A DNA stretch of 64,000 nt, taken from Lytechinus pictus. Lineage: Eukaryota; Echinodermata; Echinoidea; Temnopleuroida; Toxopneustidae. The stretch covers positions 6,178,501 through 6,242,500 of the forward strand of contig NC_087258.1 of the NCBI RefSeq assembly GCF_037042905.1. The letters run 5' to 3'. A model generated the notes under the pieces. The model had not been told where the DNA came from. It did not search any database and worked only from the letters and a program-made list of their open reading frames with translations. Positions within the stretch are counted from its first letter, which is position 1. Each line of letters opens with the position of its first letter. Shown one piece after another: positions 1 through 11,534 of the stretch. The position numbers and the translations under genes were made by a program.

Positions 1-254
1 TAGTGACAAACAAATGACAAAAATGTATTATTTACTGTGGCAACCACAATTAGAGCCAGTAGGTGTAAAGAAATTAATATACAATTTTTTTATACCAATG
101 TTTAGAACATTGCCATAGATGTAGACAAACACTTTTAAAAGATTTATATATTTGTTGAGTCCCAAGCCATCCCAAGTAAATCAAAGATGTTCCACTAGAG
201 TCTGCAAACATTGACTGTCCATAAGTCACATAATCGCCTTAATTCCAAAAATAT

Positions 255-532
255 ATTAATAATAATAGACATTTATGTAGCGCCATCTATTTAGAAACAA
301 TCTACTCTGAGACGTATTGTTATCATTATTAACCCGGCTTTAGCTCGAGCTGACTTTCAATGCTGATTGCATTCAAGGAATTAATCCTGCTAGTTACCCA
401 TTCACCTCACCTGGGTTGAGTGCAGAAAAATGTGGGTAAATTTCTTGCTGAAGGAAAACACACCATGGCTAGGATTCGAATCCAAGTCCCTCTGATTGAA
501 AGATGAGTCGTAACAACTAGACGATGCCCCAA
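255..532 (-). mobile_element. tRNA-derived SINE, ATT-tailed family
   Basis: Read on the minus strand, the right end is tRNA-like (B-box GGATTCGAATCC) and the body ends in an AAT/ATT-rich tail near 255-270. The same body (containing CACCTGGGT and GAGTGCAG) occurs at 60755-61008. The A-box end is degenerate. Confidence 0.7.
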
Positions 533-1966
533 ATCAGACCAGAATATGCATTACGTGTTATTTACATCTTCCATATCAACTAGTGGTCCAAAGAGGTTCA
601 AATTTTTAGGCCAATTCACTTGTATTATTGTTCATGATAAGATAGTTAAGATGGAATCATACTGACATTTACCTAGACCCTGGGAGTGCATAAATGTTTG
701 TGAATTTGTTGAACAAGATGAACTTCCAACACTTCTCAATAACCTATTTTATTCTTGAATTTTTCAATTAAACTCGATTTAATTAATTTATTTTCCCCTT
801 TCAATATTTTGAAATTTACAAAGATAGGACATAGAACTTTCTTCATAAAGCACCTCACAGGAAACACAAGTTGCTCTTTAGAGGTCCCGGCAAATTATCA
901 TGAGCTGCGGAATGGTTTGAAAGTGTGGAGGCTGACCATGAAAAAAATCGCAATCAGATGGTCAATTTTATGTTTGTCTAAACAATTATTGAAAAAAAAA
1001 AAAGAGTCTATGGACCCTGATTATTACGTACATCTTTGTGATTGTAAAAAAAAATTGGCATTGATTGTTATCATTGCTATATAAATCAATTACATACATG
1101 TAATTCAATTCAAGTAACAGGAAAATATGCATTTAATGCATGATGTAATGACTGGAATAAAAACCACATACGTCAATGCGAGGTCAATGATTCTAGAACG
1201 ATTGATCAGGTGGTATTCTCAAAGCACTGGTCTAAACCTACATTGTAAGTTAACTTAGACCAGACTTACCTATGGAATGCTAGTTGCCATTGCATTCCTC
1301 AAGTACAAATTGTCTTAATCCTACATTAAAAATTGTTTTATTATGAAATGAGCAGAAAATTATTATAGTACATAATTATGTTAAATAATTTGGGACATCA
1401 TCTTTGTCATGGTTATTGAAGAGGTAAGATGAAATCCAGCATCCAGACGTGCAGACTAAACTTCTTGATTAGCCTGTGTTAAATCTAGGTTTTAATTATC
1501 AGAATACTGCCCTTAGACTTTTAGTATTCAAGTAAATTAAAATAAAGAGTTGATTTCTTTCATAGATTTGTGTCATTTTGTGACAAAGAAAAGAAATCTT
1601 GATAGATGTCAATATGAAGCCTGATCTACTTTCCTTTTTATACATTTTTTTCTTCAAAATCTAAGTAACTATAAATAAAAACTTATACACAAAACCATAG
1701 ACATACAGTATATCCATTAGCAACCCCTATCATGCCATTCAATTTATGAGCAACAGTCCAAATAGACTTAAAAAAAGTGAAGTTTAGAGGGGTAACCAAC
1801 CAAATTGGAATTTTTTTGGGGGGTTAATTATTTTTTTGCTTATTCGCTTGGCAACAAAACTATTTTAAAATTGTAGGTGGATGATTTTCAGGAAATAAAA
1901 ATATGCGCTCCATAATGAAGGAAAGTTGTTTCCTTATGTGTGAACACTATCCCATTCAAAAAATGA

Positions 1967-2325
1967 ATTGCTACTTGGTCTAATCCCACTACGTCTACTT
2001 TCCGTTTTGTCTCATCCCACATCGTCTGATCCTACTTTGTTTCAACTAGTTCGTCTACTAACCATGTAGTCTAATTGCCATATATCCCATTTACCATTTC
2101 CAGTTAGGCTACACCAATTTTGTCCATATTCACTTGGTCTAATGCTACTTTAGTCTATATGATTACCTGAACTGTTATTAAACAAAATTTTCATTTCATT
2201 CAGGGAAAAATATAAGTGAAAATTAGACTAAATGGGTATAAGATCAAGTGCAGTGTAGACCAAATGGTAATTAGACCAACTTGAAAATAGACCAAGTGGT
2301 TTTAGCCCAAGTGGTAATTACTATC
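1967..2325. repeat. Foldback of 'tagaccaaatgg' motifs, copy 1
   Basis: The left half carries repeated CTTGGTCTAAT-type motifs and the right half the inverted ATTAGACCAAGTGG type, so the whole can fold back on itself. Copies of the same family are at 7197-7618, 27530-27690 (half) and 53996-54385. No coding potential. Confidence 0.7.
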
Positions 2326-2439
2326 TGAGAAGTTTTTTAATTTATTCTGAGTTTCTGATCCTGGACATATTATCCGCCACTCAACTATTTGTCAGAGCAT
2401 GTTGGGGTTAATATAAATATAATATGACTCCCTTCAATG

Positions 2440-2583
2440 TTATTTTCCGGCTTGTATTTGTTTATACTTTCTCATCTGAGCAGCGATGCCACCCGCCACC
2501 TGCTCGTCAGACTTGTTCTGTCCATAGTAGTCAATAAAGCTTCCATCAGGTCCTAATAGATACATGATGATTGTATGATCCAC
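2440..2583 (-). CDS. SCO1: SCO1 exon 7 (copper His, stop)
   Basis: Starts in phase 0 with [14 protein letters not shown], supplying the third copper ligand, and ends with a lysine-rich tail and TAA at 2442-2440. An AATAAA on the minus strand at 2346-2341 is a candidate poly(A) signal about 95 nt after the stop. Confidence 0.94.
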   Translation of the reverse strand: MDHTIIMYLLGPDGSFIDYYGQNKSDEQVAGGIAAQMRKYKQIQAGK

Positions 2584-5500
2584 CTGTTGAATATACAAGA
2601 AATAAGTGTCACTGGTACAGCCATATAGTTATTGAATTGACCTAATAAAGAAAGCGGTATCCTATGGTTATTTCATAGAGCTGTTAGTAAGTTACTCACA
2701 ACTTCGTTGAAACCCTTCCTTCTGCAAAATGTATAAGAAGATAATCCTTGAAGTAATTTCATAAGGTTTCCATGGTGAATAAAGGAATCAGTGCAGAGGC
2801 TTCACAAATTCTTATGATGCCATGGCATTGAAGATCTGGGTGGTGTTTCATAAAGCAGTACATAAAATTACACACAATTTTACGCACACCTTCATAAAGC
2901 TGTTTGTAAGTTGAGAACGACTGGTGATCCTTTCATGTGGAAAATGATATTCACCATTAAATGTTCATTGTTTTTTTTTGTACGTGAGAAAGGTTCACCA
3001 GTCATTCTTAAAGTCGCTCTTACGTTATGCTTTAACAGCTTTATGAAACGGCCCCCTGGTACATTTTCTTCGGTGCTAAGTCAGCTTTACAGGGATTTAT
3101 ATTTATCAGTAACAGAAAAGGTTACCAGCTGTGCAATAAGTCATGCGTAACTAACAAAACGGCCCCATGGTGTGACACCGGCAGCATTGATATCCTACGC
3201 AAAGGCATAAATCAACACATTACAAAGTACTAAATACTGTATCCGAACTCACAATGTAGTCATTGTCTTCATCCTTTGGTCCCATGCTGTAGTACACTCT
3301 AAAGTTTCTTGATACTTCATCAATCTTCTCCTTAGATCCCGTCAATCCAATGAGGTTTGGGTCAAATTCTGAATTTAAAAAATGAGAAGTTGCCCTTGTT
3401 TGTAATTATTTCCATATAAAAGACAAATATACATGCTCAAAATCGACCATTGAATTTTAATATTTTTAATGCAAGCCCACTGAAAAAAAATCTGCATACT
3501 GCCAAGGGTTGCTTTTACTGGCAGATTCTATCATACATATTCATTTCAAATGGAAGACAATTTTTTTTTGGCCACTGAAGACAGATTTCACTTTTAGACA
3601 GGTGGCCGCTGTAGCAACACATGAAAGTTATGCATCAAAATCTGAATTTAATATAATAAATTACATTCCATGTGGATCAAATGGAACATCCGACTTCATC
3701 AGGTAGTAGAATAGGTCTACAAAGGGTTTTAGAGACTCCAAAAACAGATTCCGTGGAGGTTACAATTGGAAATTTCAATTAGAAAGCCGTCCAAAATCTG
3801 AATTTACTATTAGTAATATTCCATGAAGATCAAATGGAATATCCAAATTCATCAGGTAGTAGAAAAGTTTTGCACAGGGTTTTAGAGACTCCAAAAACAG
3901 ATTCTGTGGAGGTTACAATTTGGAAATTTCAATTAGAAAATTGTCCTCAGAGTCCAAGCCCCAGGGTAAGATTTCCCTAAAGACAGCCTACGCATTGCAT
4001 TTGATCGACTTGAACTTAACAATCCTCATGAATTTCAAGAGATTACAGTGGTGCTATTACCATGGATCTATACAAAACTGAATAGAGCAACAACGCGCTC
4101 TTTAGAGGTACTGGAAACACTTATAAGTACTCCAAAAGGTCAAGCACACACAAAGTTCTACACTTTTTCTCTTGCATGGGCGTGTGTGTGTTGTTTCTTA
4201 CGTGTTGGTATGGTCCCATGTACTGTTAATTGTGTCATGGGTTACCTTTCCTGTGGCCTCAAGGTCGTGTGTGTGGCAGCATACAATGAGCTCTATCCAT
4301 TTTTTTTATATCTATGGCTTTTACCATTAACTGACCTTTGACATATGCTGCCATGGTTTCCACGTCATCTCTCTCTGGATCGATGGAGATGAAGATTGGA
4401 ACAACCTTGTCACAGTTCGGACTACTATCTGTGCTTAGAAAAAATGAATAATATCCAATATATTAACAGTGGTTCAAGAATGTAGCCAATAGCAACTGAA
4501 TATGCAATTCATACATTGATGTATTCTAAAATATGAATAATGTACACAAATTTACCAGGCATTGAGAAAGTATAAAGGAGGATTATTCAACAGAGGTTCA
4601 GATGGCAATTACTATTTTTCCGAGCGATGAAGCCCGATGGGAAACACAGTAATACTGCCATTCTAACAGAGGATATATAATTCCTATTCATACTTTCAAA
4701 AGAAAAACCTGCTATATTTGTTTTATATCTCTTCTTAAAGTTTGAACGATGAATCTCAGTAATCTAGTCACAGTTGATCAACATCCCCATCCTGGACCAA
4801 GTTTGCTCAGCCATTGCACTTGTCAGATTCTGATTAGCGTCTGCACCGTCACATCACCAGGGTTGCCCAACAGACGCATCTGGGGCCCGTAACACAAACC
4901 TTAGCAATCATCGTAGAATATTTTTTATGATAGATTACATTGACTGCAATGTACAATTAATCATGAAAATCGAGCGTAAGATTAATCGCTGACCTTGTAT
5001 AACGGGACCCTGGTTGTTCAGCCTGTCTGAGAGAATACACAATCTGTGACGCTATAAATGGTGGAATGGTGCAAATTATTCAGCTTATACCATTGCACGT
5101 GTCCATAAAATGAAAGACGAAGCAATTTACATCCTATCCAAGGAACTGATACTCACTGACTTTGTTGACAGCTAAAATCATTTTCTCCAGCTCATCTGGG
5201 CAGATGTCAGGACAGTGAGTGAAACCGAAATACAGCAGAATCCATTGTCCAAGGTAGTCCTTATTTGTCTTTGGTTTGCCAGTGGTGTCAATCAGGTCAA
5301 AGGGTCCACCTATGGCAGCCTTGCCGACAGCTTTGTTCCTCTCCTTTTGAATTTCTACAAATATCAAAAAAGGGGAGAAATAAGACCAATCAGTTTGATC
5401 ATCATTCAAAAGGGATTGACAAGATAATTCCTGCAGATTATTATTCATTTTAATCTGAGTAAAACTGCCGAAAAAAAGTCTGCTAGACTAGATGGATTGC

Positions 5501-7985
5501 TCATAGTCAATATTTATCCCTAAGCCATTGCTAGATCTAGAATGTAATTACACACCCAACTTTTAAGATGTTCAATATCATAATTTGCTGTTATAAATAA
5601 GACCTGTCAAACCTATGATTGAGCATCTTCCAGGAGTGGAGTGACCTAGGAGGGGGGGCCAACTTTGTCGAGCAAACATTTCTTTTTATAAGTGTGTAAT
5701 TGACAAAATATTATACATACTATATTTTGAGAGACCAAAAAGGTGTATTAAAAAGAAGAAAACTTACGCAATTCTTTTTTCTCCTTCGCAGATTTGAAAG
5801 CATATAAAGCTGCGCCACCAAGACCTAACACCACTGCCAAGGATTTCCAAGTTATGGGCTGGAAAAATAAATATTTATTTTATTTCATTTCAAGTTTTGA
5901 AATGAATGAAGTAGCAATTTGTTAGAATGAAATGAAAGATGATAATCATAAAAACATGTTGTGTGAATGATGTAACCTAATATTTGATTAAAATGAACAC
6001 AAACACAGTGAGAATTAAAATTGAGTATTCGACTTCTTTTGGGTGGCATGAAAACACTCCTCAAGCACGGAATAAGATAGTGTTTTAATCAGTAACTAAG
6101 TCTATAAGAAAGGGGATTGAACTAAGACTTTCATCGAGAGAATAATAGCATCAACGAAAAGAGCAACAGTCATATAGGCCTATACATAATAATAATCATA
6201 AGCATTTATATTGCGGCATTTATCTAAAAATAATCTTTTACATGGGGCATTATTGTTATTACACCGCCTTTTGCTCGAGCTGTCATTTCCAGCGCTGTAT
6301 AAAGCTAAAGCCAGATAATAATAATAATAATAGAGCACCTTGGAAGATAATATATCTAGATAAACGGTGGTATGTAAATGCCTTTTATTATTGTCATCCA
6401 TCATGAAACAACAAGATTTAAATCATCACAAAGAATACGCTGATGATAATCACAGTACATTCACTACCTAATTATAAGCTATGAATATCACATTACAAGG
6501 ATAGTCGAATGTGACTCATAATATCAAATCTTTAACAAAACATAAGGCAGGCTTGAATAAACAAACATTACAAAGTATTTCTATTTCCTCAATATAATTT
6601 TTAAAATGGATACATCGACTTGGATTGGGCTGTAACACTTACCCCCTTCCTCCCACGTCCAGGGGCCTTGTTCCCCTTACCACTTGCTTCTCTCCTATGA
6701 ATGTGTTGAGGGAAATGGGTCTGGGAGAAAGAAGTCGGCCGTGGGAATGTAGTGGTCTGCTTGCTGGCCGTCCCTCTGGTACATGTGTGAAGCAAATGCC
6801 TGCACGTTACACACTGCATACAAGTTCCAGAATACAGATTGAATATAATTAGAGTCAAATTGAACAAAATCAAACCATTGTGCTGTATATATATAAGAAT
6901 TGACCTTAAATAGAACTTGGTACATATATGTCAAGCTTTTAGCAGCATTCCAAGTTCTCAGATAAGATCCGTACTTCAACTACTTATAACAATTTCATTT
7001 CCTAATTCCTGTAACAGGTTCTTGGACTGTTGAAGAAATACTTGAAATCAAACGCAATTCTAAAAGTCAATTGCAACATTGATTAACCAATCTGAATCAC
7101 ACATTTGGGACTCAAGCTCCATTTTTCTTTTATTAGCGATCAAACACTTCTGTTTCTGCCATTCACCCATGTTCCATCATATATAATCCCTATGGTAAAT
7201 TGCCACTTGGTCTAATTTCCAATTGCTCTTCTGAGTCTTCTCCCACAAGGTATAATCCTAGTTAATCTACAACTGTATAGTTCATCTTATAACCATTTGG
7301 TGTAATTGCCAATTAGACCAATAACCATATAACGATTCTTCAAATTCCTAGTTAGGCTTAACCCATTTCATTTAATGTCCATGTGGTCACAAATTTTAGT
7401 TAAATGATTAGATGAACTGTAAAAGAACCACTTTTTCATTTGACAAACTGAAGAATTATTATATACGAGGTGTAGATAAGACCATCAGGGCATCATAAGA
7501 CTAAGCACAGTAGACCAAGTGGATATTAGACCAAGTGTATATTGTAGTAGACCAAACAGTAATTAGACCAAATCAAGACGGTAGACTAAATGTGATTAGC
7601 CCATGTGATATTTCTAAGTACTGGTAGATTAACTGGTTGTACAACTGGGGTACCCAGGAGGGGACACATTTGGAGATTACCTCATTGAACATTTTAACAT
7701 ACCTAAATTTGAGGAAAATTTCCTCTGCACCCCCTTGATTTAAATTGCTTTTGTACCCCCTCTATTTCAAAACCATGGATCCCCCACTGTGTGGAGCAAG
7801 TTCAATATGAAAGCTGCAACTTAACAATCTTTTAACACTTTTGAGGATGAGCCTACCTCAGTGCAGCTAGTAGAAGCAGTGCTTTGGGGAAGCATCCTCC
7901 ACAGGTCATTCCTTGGTTTACATGAGGCCTGAAACAGACAGCTGCGACCAAACAGTCTAAGACTGGTAGATGTTACACCTTGCAT
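2440..7985 (-). CDS. SCO1: SCO1-like copper chaperone, 7 coding exons
   Basis: Product: Sco1/SenC-family protein that delivers copper to the CuA site of cytochrome c oxidase subunit 2, anchored in the mitochondrial inner membrane and facing the intermembrane space (family knowledge). The coding exons join in frame as 7985-7857, 6813-6643, 5858-5768, 5354-5157, 4428-4336, 3368-3253 and 2583-2440 (942 nt, 313 residues, against about 300 in human SCO1). Every intron is GT-AG. Seen in the protein: an Arg/Ser-rich presequence-like N-terminus, a membrane segment at about residues 101-121 starting [10 protein letters not shown], the copper motif CPDIC (Cys178 and Cys182) in [26 protein letters not shown], and the copper-binding His269 in VDHTIIMYL. 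All three copper ligands are present. SCO2 is a close paralogue; the PITWKSL and [10 protein letters not shown] stretches favour SCO1. The exon 2 acceptor (6814) is the least certain boundary. Confidence 0.93.
2842..3165. mobile_element. Palindromic MITE, 'cggccc' family, copy 1
   Basis: Inverted halves (ACGACTGGTGATCCTT against AAGGTTCACCAGTCATTCTT) with ends TTTCATAAAGC and GCTTTATGAAACGGCCCC. It lies in SCO1 intron 6. A second, cleaner copy is at 30046-30212. The right part (3050-3165) holds a further diverged unit. Confidence 0.65.
3253..3368 (-). CDS. SCO1: SCO1 exon 6
   Basis: 116 nt between attcag and GTGAGT. It encodes [20 protein letters not shown] and then [17 protein letters not shown], colinear with human SCO1 up to the conserved VDHT start of the last exon. 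Confidence 0.94.
3637..3945. repeat. Two-unit tandem repeat, about 155 bp, in SCO1 intron
   Basis: Units starting at about 3637 and 3792 share AAATCTGAATTTA, TTCATCAGGTAGTAGAA, GGGTTTTAGAGACTCC and GGAGGTTACAATT. They are well conserved, so the duplication is fairly recent. Confidence 0.75.
4336..4428 (-). CDS. SCO1: SCO1 exon 5
   Basis: 93 nt, acceptor gcacag, donor GTCAGT (weaker than the others). It encodes the family signature [20 protein letters not shown]. The split codon with exon 4 reads Asn. Confidence 0.93.
5157..5354 (-). CDS. SCO1: SCO1 exon 4 (CPDIC copper site)
   Basis: 198 nt, acceptor ttgtag, donor GTGAGT. It contains the thioredoxin-like core [20 protein letters not shown] and the copper/redox motif CPDIC. 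This is the most diagnostic exon of the gene. Confidence 0.95.
5768..5858 (-). CDS. SCO1: SCO1 exon 3 (membrane anchor)
   Basis: 91 nt between a ttttccag acceptor and a GTAAGT donor. It encodes [20 protein letters not shown] followed by a charged KSAKEKKEL run: a single membrane span with a basic flank, matching the TM/juxtamembrane region of SCO1. Confidence 0.9.
6187..6345. mobile_element. SINE tail fragment, ATT-tailed family
   Basis: Matches the tail-side part of the element at 255-532 (GCATTTAT..GCGGCATTTATCTA, GCTCGAGCTG, ATTATTGTTATTA). The tRNA-like head is missing. Confidence 0.5.
6643..6813 (-). CDS. SCO1: SCO1 exon 2
   Basis: 57 codons, phase 0 at both ends. The donor is GTAAGT at 6642. 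The acceptor chosen is tatgcag ending at 6814, because the alternative gtgcag just downstream opens a frame that stops. It encodes a basic, low-complexity linker ending in GRGRKG, directly before the membrane segment, as in other SCO1 proteins. Confidence 0.7.
7197..7618. repeat. Foldback of 'tagaccaaatgg' motifs, copy 2
   Basis: Starts with CCACTTGGTCTAATTTCC and ends with inverted AGACCAAGTGG/TTAGCCCATGTG motifs. Same family and internal order as 1967-2325. It lies in SCO1 intron 1. Confidence 0.7.
7857..7985 (-). CDS. SCO1: SCO1 exon 1 (start codon, presequence)
   Basis: Begins at the ATG at 7985, 18 nt inside an exon whose acceptor (cctccag) ends at 8004, so the 5' UTR is itself spliced. 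It ends at a GTAGGC donor in phase 0. It encodes 43 residues rich in Ser, Thr and Arg with almost no acidic residues, as expected of a mitochondrial targeting peptide. Sequence conservation is low here, so the start is inferred from frame and composition. Confidence 0.75.
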
Positions 7986-8756
7986 GTTGATGGAATAAAC
8001 AATCTGGAGGAGAGAATATTTAGACAATTTAATTTTCTTTCTATCACATTACTGTAAAAAAAAATTAGACTGCAAAGATAGCATTAGCAAAGTGACCCAA
8101 TTTGTTTAACCCTAATAGAACTGGGAACTGATCAGCCCCCCCCCCCTCCCCCCCCCCCCCCCCCCACTCCACCCGGTAATATTTTATGTAATATTTTTGA
8201 TAAATCTTTACTGTGAAAAGCTTCTGCCAGCAGGCAAAACATTTAGTTTGTTTGGTTTTTTTGAGTTACCAAAGATTTTGTAAGTGCATGTCATACCCAA
8301 AATTGATCAAAAGCATAATTTGATCCATTAATGCGATGCAAATTCTTTTTAAGCCAAAGTAAGTAATCAGTTTTTTGGTTCAACTAAATAACCTAGATGA
8401 TTTTCATGATTTTTATGATCAGAATACTGACTCAAACTATTTGCAATTGTCATAAAAAAACAATAAAACAAGTCAGAAAAAAAAATACAAAATACAGAAG
8501 ATATTAAGAATCCTGAAATGTCTACATAAGTTAAATAAGTTAGCAGTTTGGGAGCTTCCTTTTTTAAGCCTACGGCCAAACACATGAAACTGATAAATAA
8601 TTCATTTAATGCATCAACTAGTATAAAAAATAGAAATGGACTATGAACACTTCACCATTCTATTTTGAAGTTTAAGTTGTGGGCGATGTACATATTCTTT
8701 GCAATTGCAAAAAAAAATAGATAAGAGGATTTACAAGGTCAAAGAAGAAGTAGGGT

Positions 8757-8885
8757 CACACATAGACCAAAAGCCTTGGTCTCTATTATGTTGGTTGTTC
8801 CGCTGAACTCTGTTGGCTCCACTCACCAAATACAGAGACCGAAGTTCTAGCTTGATCTGTACAGGGACTCAATGGCCATATGTTT
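8757..8885. repeat. Dispersed segment, inverted copy at 10612-10742
   Basis: About 130 bp (AGACCAAAAGC, TCTCT..GTTGGTTGTTC, ACAGAGACCGAAGTTCTAG, ACTCAATGGCCAT) found in inverted orientation at 10612-10742. Here it abuts the large foldback at 8880-9740; there it sits inside another foldback. Confidence 0.7.
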
Positions 8886-9740
8886 ATGTATTAAATTCGG
8901 ATAAAATAGGTAAGTGAAGTTGCCCAACAGCTGAAGTAAGTCACTTTTTTTTCCTCCTTTTAAGTTTATTTTCCCCTGTTTTGGTGCATTCTAGGCCAAA
9001 ACGGTTTAATCTATATTATGGTAGTTCTTTTTATATATTTTTATGAAATAAAGACAAAAATCGATGAGCCCCATCGGGGGGATTTTGCATTGTTAACCCC
9101 CTAATGGTGGTTGCACAATAGCGAGCCGTCTGTGTACGAGGAGAAATAAAATTTAAATGTTTAAAAACTCTTTGAAACAGACGGCTGCCAGCTGTCTAGG
9201 TCACTCGCACAAACTTTGACAAAGAACCGAGTTTGGCAGTGGATTTTAACTAGTGGGTCACACGTGCGGCGACGCCACTTCTGGCATTAACAATACACGA
9301 CTTCTATGGCTTGATTTTCCTATGTGCGGCGGCATGTAATGAACCCTTGGCCTTGACTTGAGTGAAGTAAGATAGGCAGGGAAGAACTTAAGACAGCTGG
9401 CAGCTGTCTGTTTCGAAGATTTTTTTTACATTTTTTTATTTTTTTTATTCTCCTCGTTCACAGACGGCTCGCTATCGTGCAGCCACCATTAGGGGACTTA
9501 CAATGCAAAATCCCCCCGTCGGGGCTCTTCAATTTTTGTCTTTAAATTTAATGAATCAAACTTTTGAAAATTAACGCGACCGATATGCAAATTAATATTC
9601 CCTCTTGGCATTAATTGCCAAAAAACGGGGAAAATCAATAAAAGGAACAAAAACAGTGACTTACCTCGGCTGTCGCGCAACTTCACTGCCCTGTTTTATC
9701 CGAACTTAATACACATAAACATATGGCCATTCACTCTAGG
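8880..9740. mobile_element. Large foldback element, about 330 bp arms
   Basis: Left arm 8880-9210 and right arm 9385-9740 are inverted copies with a spacer of about 175 bp. Matched points: ATGGCCATATGTTTATGT at both outer ends, GGGGGGATTTTGCATTGT, TAGCGAGCCGTCTGTG and CAGACRGCTGCCAGCTGTCT. The right arm has a clean donor-like AG|GTAAGTCACTG on the minus strand (about 9665) that is decayed in the left arm. It lies between SCO1 coding exon 1 and the candidate leader exon. Confidence 0.75.
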
Positions 9741-9900
9741 CGACACCCCAATACTTACCCGTGTTAATAAACTGGGACTCCACTCACGCACATTTGGGCC
9801 GCCCTAGCTTGGAACTAAGCATCAATATCAATTTAAAATATATATCTACAAGTTATGTATAACCTATTTACTACTTTGATAATGTTTAATCGGTACTCAC

Positions 9901-10005
9901 CAGTTCTTTTGATGTATTTTCTCAAGAATTCCCACGGATTTGTCCCAAATCTTGCGACAAACCACGTCGCGGTAGACAGCTGTACATTCTTTTTTATTTA
10001 TAAAT
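9901..10005 (-). promoter_or_regulatory. Candidate minus-strand promoter and 5' UTR exon for SCO1
   Basis: On the minus strand a TATTTATAAATA box (10005-9994) is followed about 30 nt later by a GC-richer stretch that ends at a strong donor, CTG|GTGAGTACC, at 9901/9900. Because SCO1 coding exon 1 has an acceptor only 18 nt before its ATG, a non-coding leader exon is required upstream, and this is the best candidate (about 1.9 kb away). It could instead belong to a non-coding transcript. Confidence 0.5.
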
Positions 10006-10304
10006 AGAGCGCCCCTTACGATAGTTGTTAACAACGCGGCCAAATCGTTAGGTTTTTTGCACTGTGTCCAAGGCGTTTTTATTTTGTTTTATTTTTTATT
10101 TTTTAATAAATATTTTGTTGAATAGCGATTTTTACGTCAAATATTAAATTTATATCACAAAATATTTTTAATTGTAGAGATATATATAATATAATGCAAT
10201 TATTTATTCTATATATATTTTATAATAAAATTTATAATTATTGCGGTCTTTAAAAAAGGATAGTCGATAGATCAGGTGATGACTACACGTATCACGTGAT
10301 CTGA

Positions 10305-10384
10305 AAATCAGCTTCATACCGCTTTGATCGCACTCGACGGTGACTGGACTGACTGCCAAGAAAAGATCGAAAAAGGACTCAAAT
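10305..10384 (+). promoter_or_regulatory. Candidate divergent first exon (donor GTAAGT)
   Basis: A GC-richer island in otherwise very AT-rich sequence ends in AAAT|GTAAGTTT at 10384. It lies about 300 bp from the candidate minus-strand TATA box, in head-to-head arrangement, suggesting a bidirectional promoter. I cannot connect it to a downstream coding exon; a 5' leader of the lectin gene 8.4 kb away is possible but unproven. Confidence 0.3.
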
Positions 10385-10555
10385 GTAAGTTTCCCTTTAT
10401 TTTATTATATTCTAAGTAGAAATAAGATGATATTTAATGGGCAATCTTTTAATAAATGATAAACAAACGAGAAAAAAAATCGTATTTAGGGAGTAATATC
10501 ATACTTTGGTGCAGGAAACAGTAACGGTTCTACTTCTAACCTGTTTTTAACACAT

Positions 10556-10900
10556 TGTCGCCTATGAGGTCCATACATGCTAATGTTTGGACCTCATTGG
10601 TACTAGGAGTAGGAGTGATGGCCATTGAGTCCCCTGTACAGATCGCACTAGAACTTCGGTCTCTGTATTTTGATGAGTGAAGCCAACGGAGTTCAGCTGA
10701 ACAACCAACATTAACAGAGACCGAAGCTTTTGGTCTACTACTAGGTCTAGGATTGTATTTGTAGGAAGAACTAAAAAAAAACATAGAATAGATTTAGTTT
10801 AGATCACTCTGAAATACATGTAACATAACGAACGTGATTTAAACCACTCCTAGTACCAATGAGGTCCAAACATTACATGTATGGACCTCATAGGCGACAT
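10556..10900. mobile_element. Foldback MITE with about 55 bp terminal inverted repeats
   Basis: Left end GTCGCCTATGAGGTCCATAC and right end ATGGACCTCATAGGCGAC, both followed inward by GTTTGGACCTCATTGGTACT in inverted order. The interior carries the segment shared with 8757-8885. Confidence 0.75.
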
Positions 10901-11534
10901 CAGTGATAAAACCGGTTAGACATTGCCGTTTCTATTTGCACCCAAGAACTTTGGCAAATGTACGCCTTAATACATAGTGGATGGTAACAATTTAGGTATT
11001 AATTAGTTTTAAACATGATAAGGAAACTTCTACGACATTTGAAATTTAATGGATTGAGGTTAAACTTACATTTTCAGTCTTTTTTCTTGAATTCTTGGTG
11101 AGCGTTCCAAACGCTGTGGGGACTGATCAACTACGATGTGATTCACGTACTGGTCAGCTGATCGGTCAGGTGATCGGTTGGTTATCTTTTTGTCAGACGT
11201 TCATAATTTATATTACAATATATCAATCTTCAGTATCTTGATTTCAAGCATCAGTATTGCAGGGAAAAGTCATTATCGATTGGAATCAATGGCAGATCGG
11301 GGGGGGGGGGGGTTGAGCATTTCTGGCCCGTTCCACCTTTTGAGATTCATAGTCAATATTTTGGATGTAAAAAAAAAATGTCGTTCGTACAAAGTTAAGT
11401 CCCCCCCCCCCCCCACCTCCTTATGAGAATCACAGCAATATTTGTAATGGGGATATTTTGTTCATATTCTTTGCTCTTTTTTGTCCTTTTCTTTTTTGCT
11501 TCCCAACTTTATTTCACTTTGAACATATGACTTT

